This document shows, in pieces, positions 52,031-60,651 of a stretch of DNA of 64,000 bases. Position 1 is the first letter of the stretch. Each line of letters begins with the position of its first letter. The stretch comes from Brevibacillus brevis (lineage in GTDB: Bacteria; Bacillota; Bacilli; Brevibacillales; Brevibacillaceae). The notes under the pieces were generated by a model, which searched no databases, was not told the origin of the DNA, and saw only the letters and a program-made list of their open reading frames with translations. The position numbers were made by a program, and so were the translations under genes. The stretch is taken from positions 4,274,501 through 4,338,500 of the forward strand of contig NZ_CP041767.1 of the NCBI RefSeq assembly GCF_022026395.1, in the 5' to 3' direction.

Positions 52031-54787
52031 CTACGATATTTTCAACTCGCCAGACCAATCTCGCTCGGCCCCTTTTTGTGCGTATTCATCACATAAGTAG
52101 AAATACTGTCGCGCCGCCTGATCCCAGCGGTTTTGCTTGATGACGGACAGAAAAGCGGAGCGTGCATCGTGAAACCTCCCATTTTGATACATCGCAATCG
52201 CTTGCTCAAACAAATCCTTCGTCTCATCCTTGTGAGCACGAATCTGTTCAGCGTCCCCCTCGTAGACGTCGTACAAATGCATCGGCTGAGCCTCCCCCTC
52301 GATATGCACCCAGCCTAAATCACGATATCGATACGGCGTGCTCTCTCCCATCTTGGCAAACAGCGAATCGGACATCAGGATGCAGGCCCCGAGCGTTTCC
52401 GCCATCTTTTCCATTTTCTCCACCACCCGGACGTGATCCGATATAATCGCAGCCTCCAGACGTGTCGCCTCACCAATAATCCCCAGCATCAGCGGACCAT
52501 GATGCAGAGCAACTCGCAACTCAATCGGATCGTATCCTTTTTCCGCCCGTTGCTCGTTATAGTCTGCTAACGTACGGCGCATCTGTACCGCCGCATCCAA
52601 CGCGTCTTTTGCCTCTTTTGGATAAACAGCAAGCACCCCGGGATCGAGATATTCGGTAATCATCCCTTGATTCTCGTTCACAATCGGAGCAAAACGTTTG
52701 AGAAACGCATTGATGACACGGAAGGTCGTCTCTGGTTGCAGGCGATGAGAGATGGCATGAAACGATTGCAGACTCATCCGCATAACGGCCATTTCCCGCT
52801 CCACTTGATCACCCAGCTCCACGTCGAGTATGCTTTCCTTCCCGAGAAAATGGATAAACTGCTGCGGCACAAAGCGATTGTTCGCCTCGCTCATCCTCGT
52901 GATATTCGAAATGTACTGACGAATGCGCTTTGCCATTTGGTTGAAGCTTTCTGCCAGCTTTTGAATTTCATCCATGGAACGAACCCTGGCCACCACACTG
53001 TAGTCGCCTTTTCCCATATCGGAGACGTTCGTTTGCAGATTGCGGATGTTTCGGTAAGTCAGCCACGAGAAAAGGAAAAATAGACTCGCACAGATCGACC
53101 ACACCAGCGCAGCGCCACGACCGAGCTCACGGGACATTTCGTTGTGCTGTATGCGGACCCCGTTCATTTCTCTGCCTAGCTCCAACACACCGGATAGCTT
53201 GCCTGCGGAGTTGTAGATCGGGGCCATCGCGTACATCCAGTAGCCTGTCCGATCCTGGGCTTTACCCGAGACGATCTCCCGTTTCATGACCACACTGCGG
53301 AACTCATCATCAATGGACACATTCTCAAACACTTCTGCGCTGTCATTGTCATCCATCATGAGAAACAATTCGCCATCCTTGTATTTGTAAATCGTTTTAT
53401 ATAACCCCCTGTTCACATTCACATCGTCTGGGACCTCCAGTTTTTTCAGGTTGGCCTGTATAGCTTGATAGTCCGCATTCATGTAGTCAATCGCTCCATT
53501 GATTCCATCCAGCCTGTCCCCTTCGATCAGCGTAGAAATAACATAGGCTTGGAGACGAAGATCGGTTTGATTTTCCTTCTCCATAAACGAGAAGGTCAGC
53601 TTCGTTCCCTCCAGTTGAAGAAATACAGGGACAACAATGAGTGGGGCGATCACAATCGTTTGCTTGATAATCAACGGAATCCGGAAGAGGCGAAACAACA
53701 GAAACTGAATGACACAAAACAGGAGAACTGCCATACCCAATCCTGTCCACCAGGTCCATTCCTTCAAGCGGTCTTCTCCGGATACAGACGGGGACGTGAG
53801 CTTGGTCATCACATTTCCTTGTTGATCCAGGAAGGCGAGTTGACTGTCTGTGGCGACTACGATCTCATACTGGGGAGTTACAGCAAACGCCGTTAAGGCA
53901 CTGCTATCGCTCGACTTGATCTGCTCGAATGTTTTGGAAGGCACCATCAAGGCGATTTCATCTGGATGTGCGGGATCGAAGCGTTCAATGACATTTTGAT
54001 CAGAATTGTAGAAAAGAAGACGCCCTGCTGGCCCCACTTTGACATGATCGGGGACGGTACGATTCGTTTCCGAGCGCTCAGAGTGAATGTAGAGCGGACC
54101 TTTCACTTGAGCTTCCCCGCTTCCCTGGGGAACGTCGACCTGAAAAAACTCTCCGCGCTTGGTAGTGACATAGGTATGCCGTGGGTCTACTCCTGTGATT
54201 TCATTGACGTACACTTCATTAGGCAATTGGATTTGATAGAGTTGTGTGGGGGGTGAATCAGAGGGTACAAATTGATAGGCAATTACTTCAGGATGTTGAT
54301 ACACATAAAAATAAAGGCGATCTTTCGCAACTTGCAGGGAGCGTACCTTGCCAATTCGCTTGTACGAGCTGTTCGCTCCGTATGAATCTTCATACACGAC
54401 TTGTACGATTTCTCCCTCTGGCGACATTCGCACGATTCTCTCGGATACAGTCCGCAAGCCAAAGCTGTCGAGCTTTGTAATCAGCACGTACGCATATCCT
54501 TCTTCGTCGATGGCTACCTCTGTGAAATTTTCCAAGCCTTCTTCTGGATTTTGCTCCAGGACTTGCTGGTACCGTAGCGTCCGATCGGGGTACAGGCTAG
54601 TCAGCTTTTGGTGTCCATCCGTTATGAGGACGACATCCTTTTGACTATTGACCGCGATGCTGTTGATCCCTTGAAACGGTTCGTCCTGCTTCCCGCTTCT
54701 ATTCACGTTCCAAGCGAGCAGCAAGCCGATCCCAACAAATACAATCAGCAGTCCGGTCAACCAGGAATACTTCTTGTTATTTCCCAT
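52031..54787 (-). CDS. Membrane sensor with degenerate class III cyclase domain
   Basis: About 918 residues, first gene of the eCIS operon. Order: membrane helix (about 10-29), extracytoplasmic propeller-like region (about 35-345) with repeats such as VAIDEEGYAYVLITKLDSFG, two further hydrophobic segments near 355-400, an extracytoplasmic Cache-like part (about 405-570), a helix near 575-595, HAMP (about 600-650), and a nucleotide-cyclase homology domain (about 680-855). In the last, the first metal Asp is replaced (MRMSLQSF for FxDIxxF), GD is DP, and the NxxxR transition-state pair is lost in VRVVEKMEKMAE, so cyclase activity is unlikely. The last 60 residues look TPR-like. The start is uncertain; ATG 54787 has GGGAG and agrees with the promoter at 54844. 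No AFP counterpart exists. Confidence 0.82.
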   Translation of the reverse strand: MGNNKKYSWLTGLLIVFVGIGLLLAWNVNRSGKQDEPFQGINSIAVNSQKDVVLITDGHQKLTSLYPDRTLRYQQVLEQNPEEGLENFTEVAIDEEGYAYVLITKLDSFGLRTVSERIVRMSPEGEIVQVVYEDSYGANSSYKRIGKVRSLQVAKDRLYFYVYQHPEVIAYQFVPSDSPPTQLYQIQLPNEVYVNEITGVDPRHTYVTTKRGEFFQVDVPQGSGEAQVKGPLYIHSERSETNRTVPDHVKVGPAGRLLFYNSDQNVIERFDPAHPDEIALMVPSKTFEQIKSSDSSALTAFAVTPQYEIVVATDSQLAFLDQQGNVMTKLTSPSVSGEDRLKEWTWWTGLGMAVLLFCVIQFLLFRLFRIPLIIKQTIVIAPLIVVPVFLQLEGTKLTFSFMEKENQTDLRLQAYVISTLIEGDRLDGINGAIDYMNADYQAIQANLKKLEVPDDVNVNRGLYKTIYKYKDGELFLMMDDNDSAEVFENVSIDDEFRSVVMKREIVSGKAQDRTGYWMYAMAPIYNSAGKLSGVLELGREMNGVRIQHNEMSRELGRGAALVWSICASLFFLFSWLTYRNIRNLQTNVSDMGKGDYSVVARVRSMDEIQKLAESFNQMAKRIRQYISNITRMSEANNRFVPQQFIHFLGKESILDVELGDQVEREMAVMRMSLQSFHAISHRLQPETTFRVINAFLKRFAPIVNENQGMITEYLDPGVLAVYPKEAKDALDAAVQMRRTLADYNEQRAEKGYDPIELRVALHHGPLMLGIIGEATRLEAAIISDHVRVVEKMEKMAETLGACILMSDSLFAKMGESTPYRYRDLGWVHIEGEAQPMHLYDVYEGDAEQIRAHKDETKDLFEQAIAMYQNGRFHDARSAFLSVIKQNRWDQAARQYFYLCDEYAQKGAERDWSGELKIS

Positions 54788-54843
54788 CGTTTGCGGTTCT
54801 CCCATCTCTCGAAAACGTATTTTCGAAAATGATACCAAGCAAC

Positions 54844-54849
54844 ATTATA
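54844..54849 (-). promoter_or_regulatory. -10 element of the eCIS main operon
   Basis: Minus-strand TATAAT with a poor -35 (TATAGC, 18-bp spacer). Transcription would start near 54837, about 50 bases before ATG 54787. The 54788-54957 interval between the divergent operons is AT-rich and holds no gene; a plus-strand TTGACA at 54886-54891 has no well-spaced -10, so that promoter may use another sigma factor. Confidence 0.45.
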
Positions 54850-54957
54850 CTAAAAATTACAAATTTCGCTATACATCTTCTCTATTTGACATTTATACTA
54901 CTATACAGATTGATTTTCAATATCTTACCAGATGACTTATGAAAAGGAGTTGGCTTC

Positions 54958-55344
54958 ATGGGACAACTTGTCTGCGGAGGAGCCATGCTACAGTGCAGCT
55001 TCGGTGCTGCTCCCAGTTCACTTATGGTGCTCCCGGTGAATCGCGTCACAACCAGTATGCCGATTGCAAACATCATGGACAATAAACCGATGGTAAACGT
55101 CCTTCCATTCGGGATGTGCAATACGATGTCCAACCCTCAGGTCGCAGCAGCCACAGCGGCAAAGCTGGGCGTTTTCACTCCGGTCCCCTGCGTTCCTGTC
55201 ACAGCAGCCCCTTGGGTTCCTGGCTCCCCTACTGTTCTCGTCGCCAACATGCCTGCCCTCAATCAAACCTCCAAGCTCATGTGCAGCTGGGGTGGCGTCA
55301 TTTCAATCACGAACCCCGGACAAGCGACGATTCAGGTTCCCTGA
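54958..55344 (+). CDS. PAAR-like spike tip, DUF4280 family
   Basis: 128 residues. LVCGGAMLQCSFGAAPSSL, INANI-type MDNKPMVNVLPFGMCNTMSNP, VPCVPVTAAPWVPGSP and LMCSWGGVISITNPGQATIQVP match DUF4280, a PAAR-like family that caps VgrG-type spikes. The conserved Cys and Met residues probably hold the metal of the tip. SD AAAAGGAG stands before the ATG. It opens a three-gene operon divergent from the structural genes; together with the spike at 38328 it would complete the puncturing needle. Confidence 0.93.
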   Translation: MGQLVCGGAMLQCSFGAAPSSLMVLPVNRVTTSMPIANIMDNKPMVNVLPFGMCNTMSNPQVAAATAAKLGVFTPVPCVPVTAAPWVPGSPTVLVANMPALNQTSKLMCSWGGVISITNPGQATIQVP

Positions 55345-55363
55345 CAAGTAGGGAGGTTACGAT

Positions 55364-57037
55364 ATGGACAAACAACTCCAAAAGCTAACGGAACAAACGA
55401 TTGTCGACCCGCTCACCCATCCGCTCAAAAAATGGGGGCAGGATTGGATAAAAAAAGGAGCCGCCCTCCCCAAGCAAGCCCTCGATTGGATCAAGAACGG
55501 CATTGCCGGATTATTCACAAAAAAAGAAACTTCACTCAACGATTACGTGCATATCGGCCGTTTTTACATCGCCAAACGCTTTCTCATTTTGACAGGACTA
55601 TTCCTCCTTGTCCTGGCCTACTTCCTGTTCATCAATCCTCCCGATGCGCTTAACCGCTTTTTGCAACGTCCCATCGTCATTCACTTAAAAACTCCCAATC
55701 AACAGATTTCCGACACGGGTTTGGCGATCATCTACAACCCGGAAGGCACGATGATCTATTCTGGTCAGCTCGTGGATGGTCTGTATGACGGAAAAGGCGA
55801 GCTCTATGACGACAATGGCAAGCTTTTCTACAGCGGCGAGTTTAAAAGCGGCACTCCACAAGGCTTGGGCAAAGGATACCGGAAAGGCGTTCTCGTCTAT
55901 CAAGGCGGGTTTGACAATGGGGTATACGCTGGTCAAGGAGCGTTGTACAACGACAACCAGCAAGTTGTTTTTCGGGGAGATTTCAAAAATGGGAAGCTGG
56001 ATGGAGCCGGTCAGGAATTGTACACAAATGGCGCAATTAAGTACGAGGGTGCTTTTCAAAACGGCGTGTACAACGGAGCTGGCCGACTTTTTACGAAGGA
56101 TGGGAAGCTGCTCTACGACGGACTTTTTGACAATGGCTTCTACGGCGGCGAAGGTACCGATTACTACGAAAACGGGCTCGTGCAGTATAAAGGGCAATTT
56201 GTGGACGGCAGATACAACGGGGCCGGGAGTCTTTTTGATCGGGATGGCAAGCTCGTTTATGAAGGGCATTTTCGCAATGGGCACTTCAATGGAACCGGAA
56301 CCAAATTCTCCACCAGTGGCAGCATCGTTTATCAAGGTGATTTTTTGCTGGGCGTGTATCACGGGCAGGGCGAGCTGAAAGATGCAAGTGGCGTAACGCT
56401 GTATAAAGGCGGCTTTGCCGAAGGGCATTATCACGGAACGGGAGAGCTTCGTTCTGCCGAAGACGCTCTGTTGTATCAAGGGCAATTTCGGGCAGGTGCC
56501 TACGACGGCATCGGGGTACTCTACGACAAGGAAGGCTTACCTCTATATAAAGGTTTTTTTCGCGAGGGGCGCATTCATTTGCCAGGATTCATTGGCATCT
56601 CCCGGAGCAAGCTGGAGGAAATCATGGGCAAGCCCGACGATGACACACCGAAGGAAGCCGAGGGTGCTGTTCCTCCTCCTGCCGATCAAAAAGCACCCGA
56701 AGTTCCACCAGTAAAGGATACCACTTTATCGCCGCAAAAACTTTCATATCGTGAAATGAACATGGCTTTTACACTTGAACCAGCACCAGGACTCCCTGGC
56801 AAGCAGATTGTCACTGCCGTTCACGTATATCACCCACAGGTCATCTCGATTGTCAAAGAAGATCGGAACGAGCTCGACAGCAAATCTGCCATTTTGCCCA
56901 AGACATCCTCCACATACTCTACCCGTACTGGCGCTATCACGAGCTATTTGGTCGACCCGTATCTGTATCTCTATTTCTATCAGGCACAGCAAAAGGAACC
57001 CGTTCAATTGGACGTGACAAAAGCAGAGGGGGTGTAA
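55364..57037 (+). CDS. Membrane-anchored MORN-repeat protein
   Basis: 557 residues. An amphipathic N-terminal part (1-60) precedes one membrane helix (about 70-90, FLILTGLFLLVLAYFLF). Residues about 125-400 hold twelve MORN repeats of some 23 residues each, with YxGxFxxGxYxGxG cores (YSGEFKSG, YEGAFQNGVYNGAG, YKGQFVDGRYNGAG). A proline-rich linker and a C-terminal domain (about 450-557) follow. Orientation is not certain, but positive charges before the helix suggest the repeats are outside. It lies between the DUF4280 tip and the DUF4157 effector genes (19 and 2 bases away), so it is likely part of the injection system, perhaps a dock, a cargo or an immunity-like anchor. No precedent known to me. 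Confidence 0.8.
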   Translation: MDKQLQKLTEQTIVDPLTHPLKKWGQDWIKKGAALPKQALDWIKNGIAGLFTKKETSLNDYVHIGRFYIAKRFLILTGLFLLVLAYFLFINPPDALNRFLQRPIVIHLKTPNQQISDTGLAIIYNPEGTMIYSGQLVDGLYDGKGELYDDNGKLFYSGEFKSGTPQGLGKGYRKGVLVYQGGFDNGVYAGQGALYNDNQQVVFRGDFKNGKLDGAGQELYTNGAIKYEGAFQNGVYNGAGRLFTKDGKLLYDGLFDNGFYGGEGTDYYENGLVQYKGQFVDGRYNGAGSLFDRDGKLVYEGHFRNGHFNGTGTKFSTSGSIVYQGDFLLGVYHGQGELKDASGVTLYKGGFAEGHYHGTGELRSAEDALLYQGQFRAGAYDGIGVLYDKEGLPLYKGFFREGRIHLPGFIGISRSKLEEIMGKPDDDTPKEAEGAVPPPADQKAPEVPPVKDTTLSPQKLSYREMNMAFTLEPAPGLPGKQIVTAVHVYHPQVISIVKEDRNELDSKSAILPKTSSTYSTRTGAITSYLVDPYLYLYFYQAQQKEPVQLDVTKAEGV

Positions 57038-57039
57038 TC

Positions 57040-58473
57040 ATGCGACGCTATGAATCTAGCAAGTCGTCTATGGATGCGATTCAGGAAAAACCGAAAGCAC
57101 CTGTCTCCAAGCCCATGCTCCAACCGAGCCAGATCCAAAGAAAGGCGAGTCACTCTTCCCACATCCTTTCGCTGCAAAAGACTCTTGGCAACCAGGCCAT
57201 CCAGCGCATGTTATCGAATACTCCCCTGCAAAAATCGGAGAATCTCTCTTCCAGCAGCGGCCGCTCGCTCCCCGATTCCGTCCAAGCAAAAATGGAAAAG
57301 GCTTTTCACACTGATTTTTCAGATGTACAAATTCATCCAGAATCGTCTGTCGCCTCCCAAATCGGGGCTGTTGCCTTCGCCCAAGGGAATGACATTCACT
57401 TTGCTCCGGGGACGTATCAGCCAGAGACGCATAGCGGCCAACAGCTACTCGGTCATGAGCTGACACATGTGGTCCAGCAACGACAAGGACGGGTACAGGC
57501 GAACGTTCCTGATTCCAGCTTGCCCATCAATGATGATCCGGCTCTGGAAGCGGAAGCTGATCACTATGGGTCACTGGCAGCAGCAGGAACCATGACGGAT
57601 GGTACAGGTACGGATGCTTCTGGTTCTGTATCATCCCCCATTATCCAAGGCACTTGGGATGAAGCTTTAAAAGATGCACGAAGAATGTGGGGTAAGCATG
57701 TGGATAAAACCAATGACTTGCATGACGGCACAGTCAGTGAACTTTTTGACAATGTTGACTACTTAACCTTCAATGACAAAGTGCGCTTCAGCTATAGTCT
57801 GCATTCCAAAATATCCGATATTTTTTCAGTTACAGGCGGGAACTATACAGAACTTGAAGAGGCACAGCGCCTTTTGGGAGAGGAAATCACGCCTTTTTTC
57901 GGTCAGGATAAGGACAATGATCCTGACATCGATTACAGCTATTGGGAGGAGCAAGAAAACGACAACGATGAGAGAGTCGACATGATGGACGAAGACGAGG
58001 AGAATTCAAATGTTTTACACGTGGAAAAACGCGTTGCAATGGAGATCAAGACGATCAGTTCCCATGATGATTTACAAATTAACGCACGTATTCACGAGGC
58101 GATTGGTCAATTGGATAAACGACGAGATACCGATCAATATGATGAATACGTCATCGTCATTCAAAAATATCATCCAGAAAATCCTTGGCCGTACACCAAA
58201 ATGGAAAACCGGGCGGCTGCCGAACTAGGCGATCTCAAGCAAAGGGTTATTCAAAGATTGGGGAGCATGACCAATCTGCCCAACTATAATATCAAGGTTA
58301 TATTCCGCGGCATCACCAGAGGTACACCCACAGGCGGAACCGGTGGTGTAAATCCTGCATTCATTATCCCGGAACACATCCGTTATTCGAATATGCCATC
58401 GTATTCGTTGGAGTGTTACTACTGGGGTGAAATCGGGGCAGGGTGGCTGGTAGATGATCCTGTTCGCGAATAA
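57040..58473 (+). CDS. DUF4157 (eCIS core) protein with C-terminal ExK domain, probable effector
   Basis: 477 residues. Residues about 75-180 form the DUF4157 domain that marks eCIS cargo and core proteins: LPDSVQAKMEKAFHTDFSDV, VAFAQGNDIHFAPGTY, the HExxH motif in LLGHELTHVVQQ (His139, Glu140, His143) and EAEADHYG as third ligand. After a linker the C-terminal half (about 205-477) has AMEIKTIS (Glu335, Lys337) followed by ARIHEAIGQLDKRR and YVIVIQKYHP, an arrangement like PD-(D/E)xK nuclease folds. An acidic stretch (about 289-323) separates the parts. DUF4157 is known to serve as a packaging or processing domain for eCIS toxins; nuclease function is inferred. SD GAGGGGG precedes the ATG. 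No immunity gene follows. Confidence 0.85.
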   Translation: MRRYESSKSSMDAIQEKPKAPVSKPMLQPSQIQRKASHSSHILSLQKTLGNQAIQRMLSNTPLQKSENLSSSSGRSLPDSVQAKMEKAFHTDFSDVQIHPESSVASQIGAVAFAQGNDIHFAPGTYQPETHSGQQLLGHELTHVVQQRQGRVQANVPDSSLPINDDPALEAEADHYGSLAAAGTMTDGTGTDASGSVSSPIIQGTWDEALKDARRMWGKHVDKTNDLHDGTVSELFDNVDYLTFNDKVRFSYSLHSKISDIFSVTGGNYTELEEAQRLLGEEITPFFGQDKDNDPDIDYSYWEEQENDNDERVDMMDEDEENSNVLHVEKRVAMEIKTISSHDDLQINARIHEAIGQLDKRRDTDQYDEYVIVIQKYHPENPWPYTKMENRAAAELGDLKQRVIQRLGSMTNLPNYNIKVIFRGITRGTPTGGTGGVNPAFIIPEHIRYSNMPSYSLECYYWGEIGAGWLVDDPVRE

Positions 58474-58479
58474 CATGAT

Positions 58480-58515
58480 AAAACGACAGCCACGCTAAAT
58501 AAATGGCTGTCGTTT
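58480..58515 (+). terminator. Terminator after the effector gene
   Basis: Stem AAACGACAGCCA/TGGCTGTCGTTT, loop of 11 bases; bidirectional with the convergent gene at 58527. Confidence 0.85.
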
Positions 58516-58526
58516 CACTTTTGACA

Positions 58527-59165
58527 TTAGTACAATCGATTCGTATAGCTGTCTTGCAAGCCCTCTGCCACTTCTTTTGCCGTCACACCTGGAAGCTTCA
58601 CATGATCCGCCAGCATTTGCGCGACATTAGGAGTGGTCCCCTCTGCCGGCCAGGTCTCTGGCTTCCATAGACCGGAGCGCATAAATGCCTTCGCACAGTG
58701 GACGAAGCACTCCTCTACCTTTACGCCGATCCCGAGCGTTGGCGCCTTCCCGTTTACCGCCATTTTCGCGAGTATTTCTTCATCGCGAATAATGCAAGCC
58801 TTGCCGTTCACGCGAAATGTCTCTTCTAGCGTAGGAATCAAAAAGATAAGCCCAATATGCGGGTTGACCAAAATATTCGTGATAGAGTCCATTCGCTTGT
58901 TTCCTGGGCGCTCAGGGATGACGAGATGGTGATCGTCGATGACATGCACAAAGCCAGGCGCATCTCCGCGTGGCGAAGCATCGCAATGGCCATCTTTGTC
59001 TGCTGTGGCAATGATGAGAAATGGCGCTTGGGCAATGTAATTGCGGCTATGGTTATCCAGCTGGGTTATCGCCTTGTTCTGTACGAGACGACTTGGCTCT
59101 CCTACCATTTCGCGCAGTTGCTGCTCTGACGTGATTACATTCCGGAATATTCCGAATCCTGACAT
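58527..59165 (-). CDS. Pyridoxamine-5'-phosphate-oxidase-like FMN protein
   Basis: 212 residues of the PNPOx-like split-barrel family, subgroup often named MSMEG_1061: NYIAQAPFLIIATADKDGHCDASPRGD, then VIPERPGNKRMDSITNILVNPHIGLIFLIP and GKACIIRDEE, with a late HCAKAFMRSGLW. Such proteins bind FMN or F420 and reduce diverse substrates; true PdxH activity is unlikely. The ATG at 59165 has SD GAGGGGGAA; the longer frame from 59225 lacks one. It is monocistronic, between the effector terminator and the hut operon. Confidence 0.85.
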   Translation of the reverse strand: MSGFGIFRNVITSEQQLREMVGEPSRLVQNKAITQLDNHSRNYIAQAPFLIIATADKDGHCDASPRGDAPGFVHVIDDHHLVIPERPGNKRMDSITNILVNPHIGLIFLIPTLEETFRVNGKACIIRDEEILAKMAVNGKAPTLGIGVKVEECFVHCAKAFMRSGLWKPETWPAEGTTPNVAQMLADHVKLPGVTAKEVAEGLQDSYTNRLY

Positions 59166-59238
59166 GACTTCCCCCTCTTTCCTCTGCTTGTTCGAATCTG
59201 CCACCATCATACCATATTTGCCCATTCTCTTTTCATGA

Positions 59239-60579
59239 TTATGGCAGGAGCAGGAAAGCTAACGGGGTAACAAACAGCAGTGTTAAGATCGTACGCTCTA
59301 CCCAAATCACCAGAAGCTTTGGAATACTAATCGGAATCTCGGTAGACAAAATGCAAGGAATCGTCGCGGAAAAGAACAGGATGGAAGAAACTGAGACAAC
59401 TGCAATGACAAACTTGGTGACCAGAGGCGCTTTTACCACTAATAGTGCGGGCAAAAACATTTCGGCAATTTCGATTGCTGACGCTTTTGCAGCCAGCATC
59501 GGCTCTGGAATTTGCAAGAGCCATGTAATCGGATAAAACAAGTAACCCAACCAGTCAAACAAAGGGGTAAATTCAGCCAGCACCAACCCGAGCAAACCGA
59601 CCGACATAATGGACGGAAGAATACTCATGGTCATAATAAAGCCATCCCGCAAGTTCTCCCAAATGTTTCGTTTAAGCGGCAGTGCTTTTCCCGCCGCATC
59701 CATTGCTTCCGTCCACGCCTGGCGCAGCCGTTTTTCCTTGATTACTTTTTCAGGATCGCCGTTGTCCTGATAATACGCATCGCTCATGCTGGACAGCGGC
59801 CAAATACGCACCGTCACTGCGGTTACGAGAAACGTCACGACGAGCGACACCCAGAAGTAAAGATTCCAGTAATTCATCAAATCCAATGTTTTCGCGATGA
59901 CGATCATAAATGTCGCAGAAACGGTGGAAAAGCCCGTTGCAATAATGGCTGCTTCTTTAATCGTATATTTGCCTTCTTTGAATACCCGGTTCGTGATCAA
60001 AAGACCGATCGAATAGCTTCCCACAAAGGAAGCCACCGCATCTACCGCAGAGCGGCCTGGTGTTTTCCAAATCGGGCGCATGATCGGTTGCACCAGTACC
60101 CCGATAAATTCCAAAAGGCCGTAGCCAACCAGCAACGCCAAGAACACGGAGCCGATCGGGACCACCATGCCTACGGGAATCACCAGCTTTTCAAAAAGAA
60201 ATGGCCCCATATTCTTGTCCAGCAGCCATGCTGGACCCGCCTGAAAATAGATTAACAGAGCGATAGGCACACCCAGTACTTTTAGTGCAGAAAAGACGAG
60301 ATTTAATTTGCTCTGCTTCCAACTGCCCGTTACAAACGGATAAATGGCCCCAAGCACAATCACAAGCAAGGCATATATCGGTATTACACCCGGCATGATT
60401 TGCCGAACCCATGTCACGATGTGATCGAGCATAATCGAGCTTGTGTCATTAACGGTAACTGGAATAAAAAAGACAAAAATACCAATGAGGCTAAAAACAA
60501 AAAACTTCCAAGCATGTGTGGTGGATACGGCTTGCTGATCAGGATGAGGTGCAAGATTGCTGTTCGAAATATTTCCCAT
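59239..60579 (-). CDS. YjiH family membrane protein (nucleoside-recognition/GATE domain)
   Basis: 446 residues with about ten membrane helices. The segments SVFLALLVGYGLLEFIGVLVQPIMRPIW, PGRSAVDAVASFVGSYSIGLLITN and ATGFSTVSATFMIVIAKTL belong to the YjiH group of Gate-domain proteins, putative transporters of unknown substrate. It is the third gene after hutU and hutI on the same strand (72 bases after hutI), so it may bring in histidine, urocanate or a breakdown product. SD GGGGGG precedes the ATG. The position is suggestive but not proof. Confidence 0.82.
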   Translation of the reverse strand: MGNISNSNLAPHPDQQAVSTTHAWKFFVFSLIGIFVFFIPVTVNDTSSIMLDHIVTWVRQIMPGVIPIYALLVIVLGAIYPFVTGSWKQSKLNLVFSALKVLGVPIALLIYFQAGPAWLLDKNMGPFLFEKLVIPVGMVVPIGSVFLALLVGYGLLEFIGVLVQPIMRPIWKTPGRSAVDAVASFVGSYSIGLLITNRVFKEGKYTIKEAAIIATGFSTVSATFMIVIAKTLDLMNYWNLYFWVSLVVTFLVTAVTVRIWPLSSMSDAYYQDNGDPEKVIKEKRLRQAWTEAMDAAGKALPLKRNIWENLRDGFIMTMSILPSIMSVGLLGLVLAEFTPLFDWLGYLFYPITWLLQIPEPMLAAKASAIEIAEMFLPALLVVKAPLVTKFVIAVVSVSSILFFSATIPCILSTEIPISIPKLLVIWVERTILTLLFVTPLAFLLLP

Positions 60580-60651
60580 ACATGTCCCCCCATTTTAAAG
60601 ACAAGCCGGTCTCCCCCACTTCTATCCGTTTTTCTTTTGCTCTCTTTCGTA

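Noticed and set aside
54886..54907. TTGACA with TATACA as promoter of the tip-MORN-effector operon
   Set aside because: The spacer is only 10 bp, too short for a SigA promoter; left undecided.
55748..56580. Periodic sequence of about 69 bases
   Set aside because: It is the coding of MORN protein repeats, diverged at DNA level, not a tandem DNA repeat or CRISPR array.
28719..58473. Ordinary myophage prophage or PBSX-like bacteriocin
   Set aside because: No capsid, terminase, portal, lysis or integrase genes. AAA+ ATPase, DUF4255 cap, DUF6760, DUF4280 and DUF4157 genes mark an extracellular contractile injection system.
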